A stretch of DNA of 64,000 nucleotides from Megaleporinus macrocephalus (lineage: Eukaryota > Chordata > Actinopteri > Characiformes > Anostomidae), in assembly GCA_021613375.1 (NCBI GenBank), contig CM038726.1, forward strand, positions 14,131,841 through 14,195,840. Direction: 5' to 3'. Position 1 is the first letter of the stretch. Every line of letters starts with the position of its first letter. This document shows positions 25,611 through 36,275 of the stretch, one piece after another. The position numbers and the translations under genes are program-made. Below the pieces are notes generated by a model that had not been told where the DNA came from, did no database searches, and saw only the letters and a list, made by a program, of their open reading frames with translations.

Positions 25611-26079
25611 CCTGTTAACCAGCGTAGTCATTTTAACTCCTGCCAGAACACAACATAATGCTGACTGTGCTGACTTTGTTGGTCTAGGCTGTCAGAGTAC
25701 TGAAACCACAAGAAAGCAAAAATAAGATTTGTAAGCTACATATACTTTTCACAACATGTTGAAAATCATGTTATGTTATGTATTGACCAAATAATACTAT
25801 TAATAATAAAAAGAAATAAGGCTGATGAACGCTAATGCTAATGAACAAAAACCACAAACCAATCACAGCCTGTAACATGTTTCACTGTTATCCTGAAGCG
25901 CCACCTGCTGGACACATAATGAAAACGCACTGTTTCTATGTCCGCTATCAGCAGCTCTCACGTGATAAAGACCAGAAGAGGGAAATGAAAGGAACTCCTA
26001 AACTCATTTACCAGTATGACCTAATAATAAACAACATCTGGAGAGAAAATAACACAAACTAAAACTGCATCGTAGTGAC

Positions 26080-26273
26080 AAATGAACGTGTAGCGCCTGT
26101 CCTTGTGGCAGAAAGTGGCACAATTTGGCAACCCGGAAAAGGGGGCGTGTTTGTTTACATTTCTTGTGCGCCATGCTAGCCGACGTGATGACGTATCAGG
26201 TGCGAAATCCGGTAGAACTCGGAAGAGAAGCGGCTCAGAATTACCAAGAAATTTGACAAACATGGTGAAAACG
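26080..26273 (+). promoter_or_regulatory. zbtb43: zbtb43 promoter and 5' noncoding exon
   Basis: This is a CpG-rich patch in AT-rich surroundings, directly upstream of the zbtb43 coding exon. It contains an ETS-like CCCGGAAAAG (26132), a CRE/ATF-like GATGACGTAT (26187) and further CpGs, and no clear TATA box. The exon probably ends at 26273, where ACG is followed by GTAAGAG, a strong splice donor. The transcription start is not visible. An ATG at 26262 lies in this exon. If the intron is spliced as proposed it would open a six-codon upstream frame (MVKTSL) ending at 26820, 13 bases before the main start. Confidence 0.65.
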
Positions 26274-26811
26274 GTAAGAGGACCGTTCTCCCGCTTTCGG
26301 CGGTTAAAAAAGGGGGCTGCGGTTACGTGCGTTTTCAAACGCGACGGTAAATCTGTAGCTCGCCGTTGCGCCGAAGGCTCACCTTGTTTTTACGTGCATT
26401 AGCTGGCTAGTTAGCAAGTTAGCATCGTTCTGTGAAGTCCCGGGTTTGACGGCCGGCCAGGCGACTTCTGGACACAGTATTGAGCGGAAACCTGAAGAAA
26501 GACGTGGCTGAAACGAGCTTCTTATTCGAATTCACGGTTCCACTTTAAGTGGTGCAGCAGTTATTCGGTTGCCCCGTGCCACCTTAAATGCTGCAGCAGT
26601 TGAGGCGCCCGAATGTAACTGCTGCACCATTTAAGGTGGAACGGGAAACGATAACTCCAGTAAAAAGCAAGCTCTTGAGCTTTTCCAGCAAACTGACAGC
26701 GAGTCTGCGTTGTGTGGTCGTGTTGTTAATGAGTGAGGGTTCTGCTTCGGTGGGTTTGTAATTACTGTGTAAATAACAGCTAAAACTGTTCTTCTGGCCT
26801 GTTTCTTCCAG
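26274..26811 (+). other. zbtb43: zbtb43 5' UTR intron
   Basis: The proposed intron runs from the GTAAGAG donor to TTCTTCCAG at 26811, which has a pyrimidine tract. The coding exon then starts with AGCCTCTGA, 22 bases before the start codon. A noncoding first exon before a single coding exon is usual for this gene family. Splicing is inferred from signals only. Confidence 0.65.
26536..26643. repeat. Foldback MITE inside the zbtb43 intron
   Basis: GGTTCCACTTTAAGTGGTGC at the left is matched by inverted TGCACCATTTAAGGTGGAAC at the right. Between them is a third, direct copy (GTGCCACCTTAAATGCTGCA). It belongs to the same family as 10167-10234. Three units in one element make a strong self-complementary structure. 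Confidence 0.8.
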
Positions 26812-26833
26812 AGCCTCTGAATCCTGGTACACC

Positions 26834-28183
26834 ATGGAGAACGAAGCAAACTCTTTCCATGTTGAGTTCCCAGATTTCTCCTGCTCCCTTCTCAAGAAGC
26901 TGAACCAGCAGCGTCAGAGGGGGCAGCTGTGTGACCTCATTGTATCCCTAGGTGGACACCAGTTCCGAGCCCACCGTGCCGTGCTCGCGGCCAGTTCGCC
27001 CTATTTCTGTGATCAGGTGCTGCTGAAGAACAGTGCCCGCGTGGTCTTGCCGGATGTCATGCACCCCTGTGTGTTCGAGAGGCTCCTCTTGTCCTGTTAC
27101 ACGGGAGCCCTCTCGGTGCCGTCTGGCGAGGTGGTGGCGTTCCTGACTGCGGCTAGCTTCCTGCAGATGTGGCATGTGGTGGACAAGTGCACCGAGCTGC
27201 TGGAGGTGGGGAATAAGACAGGCGGTGGAAATTTTGACCTGGGCTCATCCCCTAGAGAGGACGGTTATTGCATAGACAATGAAGAGGACGGAGGGTTTGA
27301 GGGAGCCGACCAGGCAGGCGGTCACAAGGAGGACGTGGGGGTGGAGGAGCTGCTGGAGGATGGGGTCTCTCTCCCTGCAATGGGACCAGGCACTTCACAG
27401 AGTGCGAGTTGTTCTCCCCACGAACGGTCAAGCAGCGAGAGTGGGGAGCCAGACTCGGCCGAGGTTCAGCGGTCCAGAGCCGCTTACGTTCCGCCCAGCA
27501 TTATGGGTCGCAGAAAAAGGGTGCACGTGAAATCGGAGCGTCAGGGTCGCGAAGACTGTGGTGGCGTTTTTGGAAGCGACTCTCACCCTGCATCCGACTC
27601 GGATCAGGCCAGCCACACAGCGGAGGTCATGGAGGACTGTTTGGAGGAGAAGCTGGCGACCCGCTTTGACGAGAACTTGGATAGGGACTGCTCCTATGAA
27701 GACCCCTTGGACTTCTACGGGACCTCCATCGCAGGCTTCTCTCAGGATGGTGATGAGGGCTCTCCAGCTGTGTCTAAGGATGACCAGCCTCCAGACGAAG
27801 CTGCCTGCGTAGTTAAGGGCGAGGAAGACGGTGCCCAGGCAGATGGGGACACGAAAGAGCAGACCACCCAGTCAGGGTTCGCATCTGTAGTGTACAAGCT
27901 CTACCCCTGCCAGTGTGGCAAAAGCTTCACCCACAAGAGCCAGAGAGATCGCCACATGAGCATGCACCTAGGCTTACGGCCGTTCGGCTGCGCTGTTTGC
28001 GGCAAGAGCTTCAAGATGAAGCACCATCTGGTGGGGCACATGAAGATCCACACCGGCATCAAGCCCTACGAGTGCAACCTCTGTTCAAAACGCTTCATGT
28101 GGAGGGACAGCTTCAACCGCCACACCTCCACCTGTGCCAAGGCCCACCAGGCCCGTCGGACCAGAGCGGAACATTCCTCATAG
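26834..28183 (+). CDS. zbtb43: Zinc finger and BTB domain protein 43
   Basis: A 449-residue nuclear BTB/POZ zinc-finger protein, expected to bind DNA and to act as a transcriptional regulator; this role is inferred from the family. The BTB domain spans about residues 23-124, with QLCDLIVSLGG and the strongly conserved HQFRAHRAVLAASSPYF. An acidic, serine-rich linker follows. It keeps two short conserved islands, PSIM (221-224) leading to HVKSER, and YEDPLDFYG from residue 288. Three zinc fingers close the protein. Finger 1 (359-378) has an unusual C-x-C spacing, finger 2 (386-406) is a normal C2H2, and finger 3 (414-434) ends in Cys rather than His. These oddities also occur in mammalian ZBTB43, from memory, so the ortholog call is strong; ZBTB34 fits much less well. 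The start has a good context (ACACCATGG) and lies 22 bases after a splice acceptor. The coding region is uninterrupted and near the usual family length. Confidence 0.95.
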   Translation: MENEANSFHVEFPDFSCSLLKKLNQQRQRGQLCDLIVSLGGHQFRAHRAVLAASSPYFCDQVLLKNSARVVLPDVMHPCVFERLLLSCYTGALSVPSGEVVAFLTAASFLQMWHVVDKCTELLEVGNKTGGGNFDLGSSPREDGYCIDNEEDGGFEGADQAGGHKEDVGVEELLEDGVSLPAMGPGTSQSASCSPHERSSSESGEPDSAEVQRSRAAYVPPSIMGRRKRVHVKSERQGREDCGGVFGSDSHPASDSDQASHTAEVMEDCLEEKLATRFDENLDRDCSYEDPLDFYGTSIAGFSQDGDEGSPAVSKDDQPPDEAACVVKGEEDGAQADGDTKEQTTQSGFASVVYKLYPCQCGKSFTHKSQRDRHMSMHLGLRPFGCAVCGKSFKMKHHLVGHMKIHTGIKPYECNLCSKRFMWRDSFNRHTSTCAKAHQARRTRAEHSS

Positions 28184-30515
28184 GCCTGCCGTCGCTAGCA
28201 CACTGACTGATTTCGGAATGCTTTGGGAAGCTGCCTGAGCAGCTCGGAGTCTCCAAGAACGCGTGGTACTCTGTCATTCAAGTTTTCAGAAGAGGACGCA
28301 AGCTTCCCAGGTTTTCATTCACTGCTGGATCTATAGCACTTACAGGTGTTCAGGTGTACCCAAGCTCATGCGCTCTCTGGAACGAGACGGTATCATAGCA
28401 ACCGTGTCTATATTTTAAAAATGGTTTAAAACGTTTATTTTCAGCCACAGCCTTCGGAGCGTCTTGAAGAACCTCAAATACAGCTGCACAAGGTTGAATA
28501 AGCAATGTTTTGATGGCTTTTGTGACTACAATGCCCCTATGACTAACATAGCGGCAGCGTAATCGGTTCGGCTGGTATCACAAGGTGCTTTATAGAGCGC
28601 GGCGATGGAAAAGGAGGCATTTTATACACTGAAATCTATATGACGTTCAAGGTCATTTGCTATTTGTATCTTAAAATGTAAATCCTACCTGATATCGATT
28701 ATTCTTGCCAGTGTTTATTTTTCCCAGACCACAATCTAACCGGCTTCTGTTAAGATATTTTTTGGTAAATGGTGCCATTGCAGTTTCGTATCGTATTCAA
28801 GCAAATGTTTATGGTTGTACAAAGCCATCAAAACATGCACAGGTGTAAATATCAGAAATAGTTTCTTCATCCTCACTGTTACAGAAAAATGCAAACCTCA
28901 GAACATGTGTTCGTTAAGAATAAGACCAGGACAGGGACAAGACTATAGAGACCTTTGTAAAGGGCTGTAATGTAATAGAATAGAAGCTGAATATTTGCAT
29001 GTGTTGTTATTTAATGGACCTGTTGTAACGTGAGCTTCAAGCATTGAATTTATGGCTTCAGTAAGTCTAGTCGTGTGTTCATAAGAAGCACAGAATGATC
29101 GCACTGTCAAGGTGTGTTTTCTTTCTTTCTTTTGGTTTGTTTGTTTTTTTGTTTTTATAAAATTTGTAATAGTTTTATTGTATTAATTCTGCCTGAACAC
29201 AGCCTGCTTCTGGTCTTGACTGAGACGCTTCAAATGTGAGCAAAAAAAAAAAAAAAGGGTCTCTGTATATTAATGTATAAGTACTATTAGTGCACAGCAA
29301 AAAGAAAAAAGAAAAGAAACGTCCAATTCCATGTTTTTAGCTCTGTCCTGCTAGTGCTATTGACTAGGCAAAAGAGCTGTTGGGTAACCTTATTCCCACA
29401 TAACTCCAGGGATTACCGTTCCTTCAACTGCCAAATGTTAGATGCTCAGAGTAAAAGCATTCTAAGAATAGATAATAACTAACATGAAACCTCATTTACA
29501 ACAGAACCTCAGCTTTCCTGCTATTTGTAGTTTTCACAGAGAAGCCAAGTGAAAGCATGACCTGTATATTGGTAGTTATTGCAGTCCTAGTTAGAGTTCC
29601 AGTACCCGTAGGCTGACGTAGTAGGAATCTGTTGCCACAAAATACTGAGTCTGTTCACCTCATCACACGTCCCTCGAATTTGAAACAGTTGCTGTCTCGT
29701 TATTTAGAGTTGTGTAAATAATAATCCAATGCTATCTTCATGAACGTGTGCTTAAGTGATTCTACATGCCTCAAAGAAAACAAGCAGAAGACAATCATAG
29801 GGACGTGTAGAGTCTGCCAGCACCCTTACTACATGTCAAAAGCCCATCTCACCGGATTGAGAAGACATCACTGTTTTGAAAGTGGTGTTTCAGCGACTAT
29901 AGTATTGGTACAAAAAGGTCCTCGGCATCTTTTTGAAACGTTAGTGTAACCTCTTTTGAGTTGTAAAAAAAAAAAAAACTAGAACTGAACTTGTGTTAAA
30001 CTATGTATTGTGAAATTTCATTCATGCACAACAGAGTATTCAATTCTGGATATGGAAAATAATCCATTTGCAGTCACTGGGGCACAAAATGTATTATCAG
30101 ATTCAGGGGAACAACTGGCAAATGTAATTTCGAACAAATTCAAGATGACATTTGATGTAGAGGGCTGGTTTCGTGGACAGCTGTTGAATCTGTTCCTGAA
30201 AGAACAGTGAATTAGGCAGAGCTTAATGTAATCTGGGCTCAGGAAACCAGCAGAATCTTTGCTGTCCTCTTATTTACCAGTTTGTCTTAAAGACTGTTTG
30301 GGAAGCCTTTTATTTCGCTGTCTCCCAATTGATTACTACCTCAAGAGCATTATCATGTGGTAGACCTGTTGATCAGAACAGTTGCTCAGAGATTTTTCTT
30401 TCAGGAGTATCCCTTGCCTTTTTTACATTGTTGTGTTGTTTTTCTTCTTATAGAAGAACTTTGTGAGAGGTTTGTACAAAGATGTGTTGAGCAATAAACG
30501 TTTTATTACTACTAG
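28184..30515 (+). other. zbtb43: zbtb43 3' untranslated region
   Basis: About 2.3 kb between the stop codon and the polyadenylation signal carry no recognised repeat or second gene. Long 3' UTRs are normal for this gene. A 69-codon frame (29740-29949) with C-x2-C and a later H-H-C occurs by chance and does not fit a C2H2 finger. T-rich runs lie near 29120-29160 and a poly(A) tract at 29242. The end is inferred from the signal at 30493. Confidence 0.65.
30493..30498 (+). terminator. zbtb43: zbtb43 polyadenylation signal
   Basis: A canonical AATAAA within GAGCAATAAACG is followed by T-rich and GT-containing sequence (TTTTATTACT, then TCTTTTCTGTCTCC). It is the first canonical hexamer with a good downstream element after the stop codon. 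Cleavage would be expected about 15-25 bases later. Confidence 0.65.
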
Positions 30516-30635
30516 CGACTCTTTTCTGTCTCCAGTCTGCCTCGTTTTTACCGTGCTTCCCAACAACCGCCAGCAGATGGCAGTCTCCACTCATTGTCCC
30601 CACTCACTATTGTCTATACACCCCCACTCAGAACC

Positions 30636-31243
30636 TTTTTAGTAACACCCTTATGGTTTTTTGTTCATTGATCATTTTATCAGCTCTGCTTACAGAAGAG
30701 TTGCACCTCGTAGTTCTATGTTTATGGGCTGTAGTCCATCTGTTTCTCTACATACTTTGTTATCCCCCTTTTACCGTGTTCTTCAATGTTTAGGACCACC
30801 ATCACCTGGTGGATCATATTTAGCACTGCAGTGACACATATGTGGTGGTGATGTGTCAATGTGCTTGTGCTGCTATGATTGAAACACCGTGTCCACTCTC
30901 TGTCCACTCTAACAGACACCCCTACCTTGTTGGTCCACCTTGTAGGTAAAAGTCAGAGATGAGAGTTCAACTGTTGCTGCAGTTTGTATTAGTCATCGTC
31001 TAGTCCTTCTTCAGGGCCATTCTTGGCTGTTTATTTCTGATTGGTGGAGCAGCAGCACTGTTGTGTCTGATCCACTCACACCAGCACAACACACACTGTA
31101 ACTTCACCACCATCACCACATCAGAGAGCTAACAAAGAATGCAGAGAATCAGATGGACTCCTATGGAGAGCTCCTATGTAGTAGTGGAGCTGATAAAATT
31201 GACAGTGTAGATACAAGAAGCTGGACCTAATAAAGTGTGTAGA
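30636..31243. mobile_element. Foldback nonautonomous DNA element
   Basis: The left arm (TTTTATCAGCTCTGCTTACA, then GTAGTCCATCTGTTTCTCTA, then ACTTTGTTA) is repeated as inverted complement on the right (TAACAAAGAATGCAGAGAAT, CAGATGGACT, GAGCTGATAAAAT). The result is a palindrome of roughly 600 bases with a 300-base inner region. It carries no open transposase frame. A left-arm fragment of the same family lies at 3640-3800. The terminal bases are too diverged for me to identify a target-site duplication. Confidence 0.8.
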
Positions 31244-32329
31244 TCAGTGTTCTTCTGCAGAACCTAGTTCTAACTACAAGTTGCTACACCTGCTCGAGCT
31301 AATCAACCTGTATTTACATATTTAATGTATTTAAACTTCAAAAACATGATTCAGGAACAAAGTCTCTGGTTTTATGTTTGGTGTCTTTCATAACTGATTT
31401 GTCTTCAATCAGTAACACTGTAAACAACAACAAACATTCTTTTAAATATAGAATAAGCAAATATACATCCATGCTAGTGGCAAAAAGACATGGACTTTCT
31501 GCTGATTTGCTTTTTATTGATTTTATTTGTTTAAGGGAATAATTTATATCCGTCCCAACTACAATTTCCTGCTGGGAGAAAAGACAGAAATAAATATATA
31601 TACTTTTAAACAGGCACTAACTTATATAACTTTATATATAAAGCATTGGAAGTGTCTGGTGGTTTCTGGTGCTGTCCAATAGCCACTACTGGTATTTTGG
31701 TATTTTGGGTTGATATCACAGTGTAATGGGATTCTAATGGTATAACAGCTTGCAGGTGCATTTTCTAATGGAATCTAAAGTTGCCCTATTGGTCAATGGT
31801 GGCATCCAATGGTAACAGTTGAGCCAATTCCCATTAGAATGCTGGACTTTTGGGTGTTCATAGTGTTTGTTTGGTTGAATAACAGTGCTTTAAAAGTAAC
31901 CTTGTTGCTCAGTATCCCAATATCCCTAAAAGGTATTCAGCTTCCCGCTGAGTGTGTGGCATGTGGAATAATCCAGATTTTATTTTATAGTTTATAGGAG
32001 GAAATGTGGGACACAGTTAAACTGCTCATATTTTATAAACAGTAATAATTGACTCAAATGGACGATTGGATCATGTCATGTTGAATGAATTCTCACATGA
32101 AACAGGCCTCTGAACTGTTTTAATAATTTTTATATTTAATAGATGTAAAGTGTAGATATTATGGCTGTGACGAGCAAAATGCTGCAGACTGTTTTTTATA
32201 CGTTTCATATCAGCGGCACGATGACACTGTAACTGTGGTATTACCCACACTGTCCGTGTCAGACTGGTTTAAAGTAGTGAAGCGTTCTCAGTTCAGACGA
32301 AGCATGAATTAAATTCCGTTCATTTCCGC
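31244..32329. other. Intergenic, no gene seen
   Basis: AT-rich noncoding DNA. ATTCTAATGG and CCATTAGAAT words recur in both orientations between 31720 and 31840, which suggests an old inverted repeat. No exon was recognised. Confidence 0.45.
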
Positions 32330-32795
32330 GGAACGAGCTCCTCACGAATCACCCACAACAAAGAGGAGCAGCACCTGCGCACCCGCGCCGCATTTGCATA
32401 GAACCTGTCTGTAAGCCCTGCCATTGGCTGCTGCAGCTTAAGTGGGCGGGGCACTCGCAAAGCGAAGAGCGTGATTAGTTGACGCCCCTTTCCATCAGAA
32501 CAACAAACCTACCTGATACTTCCTGTCATCGATGTGTTTCCCTTTTTTTCTGTGTACTTCACTGTCATGTTTGTGTACATCTGCAGAACTATATTTAATC
32601 AGTCACGGAGCTGCGCTGGGCCGGCTTTCGCCCAGTCTGGAGCGCAGGGCGCTGGCGAGAGACAGAGAGGGGCTCGTTTCATGTATGTAGGAGAGCACGC
32701 TGCTTTTACAGCTCTATTCAGAGGCGGACTAGCCGAGGCTAATACAGCGCTTTCACTCTCTCATTGATTGGAGACGCAACACCGAGGACTGCGAG
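32330..32795 (+). promoter_or_regulatory. CpG-rich promoter and possible noncoding first exon
   Basis: This is a CpG-dense block with an octamer ATTTGCAT (32392-32399), an inverted CCAAT box (ATTGG, 32423-32427) and a GC box GGGCGGGGC (32444-32452). A second GC-box-like GACGCCCC lies near 32482, and a TATA-like ATATTTAA at 32591. GC-rich sequence continues to GCGAG|GTGGGT at 32796, a usable splice donor. It looks like the start of a + strand gene whose later exons I do not find. In mammals ZBTB34 follows ZBTB43 in the same direction, so it may be that gene's first exon. An enhancer or a divergent start is also possible. Confidence 0.5.
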
Positions 32796-32916
32796 GTGGG
32801 TCGCTTTGTTTATCTCTGGTTTCAGGCTGAGCGAGGGGCCTCAAATAAATAAAGCCTCTAGAAAGTGACAGGCAGCTTGTGTCATTTTGAGAGGGCTTAA
32901 AACACGGGTCGCCCGC

Positions 32917-32941
32917 TTCTCTCTCTCTCTCTCTCTCTCTG
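32917..32941. repeat. (CT)n microsatellite
   Basis: A run of about 11-12 CT units is seen directly, just downstream of the CpG-rich promoter block. Confidence 0.9.
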
Positions 32942-33092
32942 TAGGAGCGCAACATACATCTGGAGCGAGTATAGGTCGCTTTGCTACGTCACGTCCGCGG
33001 AAACTAGATGTGCCCGATTGATATTGCCCAACCAATCATGTCTGTTTTGTTTCACACTGCGAGCTGAACGTACACTCAGGGATTGAGCCTAG

Positions 33093-33233
33093 TCTGGGGG
33101 ATATTCTACAAAACAAGATTTCTCCATAACCTAAACCAGAAGTGGAGGACAATAGGAAAGCCTCAGCTCCTTTGCTATTGGACAGACCTGATTTTAGGTT
33201 TAAGTGATCTGGCTTTGTGGAATACCCCCCAGA
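33093..33233. mobile_element. 141-bp MITE
   Basis: TCTGGGGGATATTCTACAAA at the left and TTTGTGGAATACCCCCCAGA at the right are inverted complements over 20 bases with two mismatches. The interior has no coding potential. The sequence after it up to about 33450 (for example GCTTTGGGGAATATCTTC) may derive from a related element. Confidence 0.75.
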
Positions 33234-33944
33234 ATTTCTCACTTGGCCAGATAACAAGCCCAAAGTCAAGCCTCGTCCAATAGGAAAGCAGCTGAAGGAC
33301 ATGGTCACTGGACAGGTCTCGTCTTTTGATCTTAATTCATTTGGCGGAGAAGCCCTGCTTTGGGGAATATCTTCTTCTGCACCACTCAGCATTCTCAATA
33401 AATGTCATGGAGATTTTCCAGTGAAGGGAAACTATAGTCCAGGACTAAACTTAAGAAAGCATTCCACTTATTTGTTTATTTATTTTTAATGCATAACTTA
33501 CTTATTGATATGTAAACTTGTGCAGAGTTGTTTGATCGTACATGTTCACTGTAGAAAAACTTGGTGGTGGGTCACAATGCCTAGAATGCAAATGTAATAA
33601 ATTAATTTATTTTTCAAAACATCCAGTGAACATGTGTTTAATGCAATGTTAATTGTAAAATATCATAAATATACTAAAATGTTTTCTTCGGGGACTATTT
33701 TGCTGTACAAGTCCCTGTATACCTCTCCACGATGAAATAGATGTTCTAAACAAGGATTAAACCTAAAAGTAAAAAAGTCTTACAGCAGTATATTTCTGAC
33801 CATTTAACACTATAGATTTTAGTGTGGTAGCTTTTACTGGTGTTAAAACTCTGGTGGCTCTTCAAGTTTCTTTTAATAGTGTTATGTTAGATATATATGT
33901 TTAAATCATAGACATTAATTAAGAATCCTAAATCCTAGAACTCT
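33234..33944. other. Intergenic, possible repeat-derived
   Basis: No gene seen. A 120-codon minus-strand frame (33036-33398) overlaps the MITE and is not a gene. Confidence 0.4.
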
Positions 33945-34120
33945 GGCGTGTGGACTTTAATGTTCCATGATTTAAGAGAATCTAGTGCTCCACTGCCCAG
34001 TGCTGGACCTTACACCCCTTAAGCAGATGCTTGGCATTGAGCATGATGACCTTATGCTCTCATGCTGCATCCTGTTCAACTGATGATGCATTTTTTATAG
34101 AGATTATACACATAACTCAA
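33945..34120. mobile_element. Dispersed DNA-transposon remnant
   Basis: CTCCACTGCCCAGTGCTGG, ACCTTACACCCCTTAAGC and GGCATTGAGCATGATGACCT follow in order. From memory they belong to the same widespread fish family as the fragment at 5780-5970. Termini are not resolved. Confidence 0.5.
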
Positions 34121-36067
34121 TGCCGGTGTTAGCAGTGGGTTTAGGTCTGCAGTCTGAATGCTAATGGAGTATGGATTATTGGATTGGAGGATGGATTATT
34201 TGGACCATACTGTGTAGACAACAGGTCAGCAGGCAGTAGTCGTATACAGCGTAACCCAGTTGTTTAGGTTGCAATTGGATGAGTCACAGCTGAGGTCACG
34301 TCATCAGTGTTGGCTTGAGTTTGCAGTTTGCAAGAGTGTGGGAACGGAATTTTGGTCCACGCATGTGGTTTTGTTGTTTTGAGCTTGTGGAGGGCGGTTG
34401 CATGTGCAGTCTGTAAGTACGGCTTTTATTGTTTTGTCTCTGTGTTTCAGCCCCTTGTATTTAAAATAAACCAATAGAAAATCAGATAAATGTCAGCTTT
34501 TTACTTGGCGGTTGCTGTTTGTGTATGGAGTATAACAACACATCGACTCGAGCCAGAGTACTGGGTTCATGTTTCGGTGGTTGCAATATTTTGAACACAA
34601 GTAATCATGTTGTACAGCTCACTACCAACACTAGAGCTGAGTTGTCGGCTGGTGCTAATCATTTGCATCATGTTGCAATCATGTTTAAACCATGTGATTG
34701 CATTAGGTGGCTTAATTAATATCATTGGCATTCTCCACAATGCTTGGACTCATCCCTAGTATTGGGTGAAGCTTTGAAAAGCTCAGTAATAATACTGTTA
34801 CAAACTTACAGATTTCTGTAGTGCTTTATGATGCTTCTAGAATATTCTGTAATATCTTCACCCCTATAGCATCGCTGTAGTATTGCCCTGTAGGGGTCTA
34901 TAATCAGTGCTCAGGATTGGGAAATGGGAGGGTGTGATGCTAAATAGCCTATAATAAATAGTCTATAATCAGGAATTAACAGCAGCATGACTGCAGTGCA
35001 AGCAGCACAGCTGACAGTGTTATGCTACTGAGGTAGTTTAGCAGTGCTCATTCTGGAGATGCAGTAAGCAGTGGCATCTTTTAACACCTTTTTTACATTT
35101 TACCTTAAATAAATATGAAGATTATCCCCAAAGATTAAGAACATCTTTCAGTTTTACTGACCTCCCACAACTGGTTGTCATACCAGTTTTTCTTTTTAAG
35201 GATTCCTCAGATCCTATTGATTTTTAGCCACCTTATGGTGGGAAGGGTTGCCAGGTCTGGCGAAATAGCCCAATGTTTGCTTAAAAGTTATCCACCAGAA
35301 CCTAAAACTTCTGAATTTTGTTCTGCGATAATGTTTAATTAAACTAGTTCAATATGACTGAAAACCCGCTTAGCTGACACCCGTGACGACCTGTGGACGC
35401 ACTCTACCAAACACTCCCACGCTGTACAGCGTAACAAATGAAAAGTGAAAGCGCGTCTTAGTTGGTGCACTTAGGTCTTCATGCTGTGCCTTGAAGGAAG
35501 AACTTTCATAGTAAGCAGCGATTTATATTATTAGGCTTTTATCAATACTGTTTTAGGTACTTATCAGTACTCTTACTGATCCTACTAGTTACTTCTTCTT
35601 CCCTGATAGGCTGATTTATGCTATTAGAATATTATATTTTTATTATATTTCTTTTTTATAAGTATATTTATATAGTTTTTAATAGTGTTTATAATTATCC
35701 TCATAAGGACATTTAGGCTGTCATACCTGTAGTTATAACATGAGGATGAAATAAATTTGCTCTCCACCAGTTCTTGTGTTGGGAACTGCCAATAAATGTG
35801 CAATACTGGAGGACACCAGGAGGTTACACTGAGGATGAAGGTGCAGTAGCAGCTTTGCTCAAGCAAACATGCTGCACTGCTTCAGATTTCTCACATTACA
35901 TTTATATCATATATTGCATTGCGTTATCATTACATTTAGTAAAGTAAGTTCACAATTTTTGAGCCATGACTGGAGATCCAAACCATAGCTTCTGATCCAT
36001 ATAGGAAGCCATCATAAAAAAAAGTATAGTATCCAGCTGAAATCTATAGTAATCATTTAAATAATAT
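34121..36067. other. Intergenic, no feature recognised
   Basis: AT-rich noncoding DNA. No exon or named repeat was identified. Open frames are short. Confidence 0.5.
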
Positions 36068-36275
36068 CATTGTAGAAGTGTATGCAGTATTACTGTAGTT
36101 CTCGGCCTATTAACATATAATCTCAAGCCCATAATTACTTGTCTAATAATCTTAAAACTGGCATTGGTAATGTTTGTTGACAAAACCTTTCCAGTCAATG
36201 CCAACAGCCTGGGTATCTGCCATGGTGATGCTCTGCCAGGCTGTTTTCAGAGTTTTCAGTAAGAGAAATAAATAT
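36068..36275. repeat. Direct repeat C, copy 1
   Basis: Matches 37131-37335 in order, sharing AGAAGTGTATGCAGTATTAC (one mismatch), TTACTTGTCTAATAATCTTA and GCCATGGTGATGC. The two copies lie 1063 bases apart in the same orientation and differ by substitutions and small indels. Confidence 0.8.

Noticed and set aside
26103..26402. 99-codon frame over the zbtb43 5' exon
   Set aside because: It crosses a strong splice donor in CpG-rich promoter sequence; no domain is recognised.
29740..29949. Possible extra zinc finger in the zbtb43 3' UTR (C-x2-C with later H-H-C)
   Set aside because: Spacing does not fit C2H2 or C2HC fingers, there is no splice signal to join it to the gene, and the gene is complete without it.
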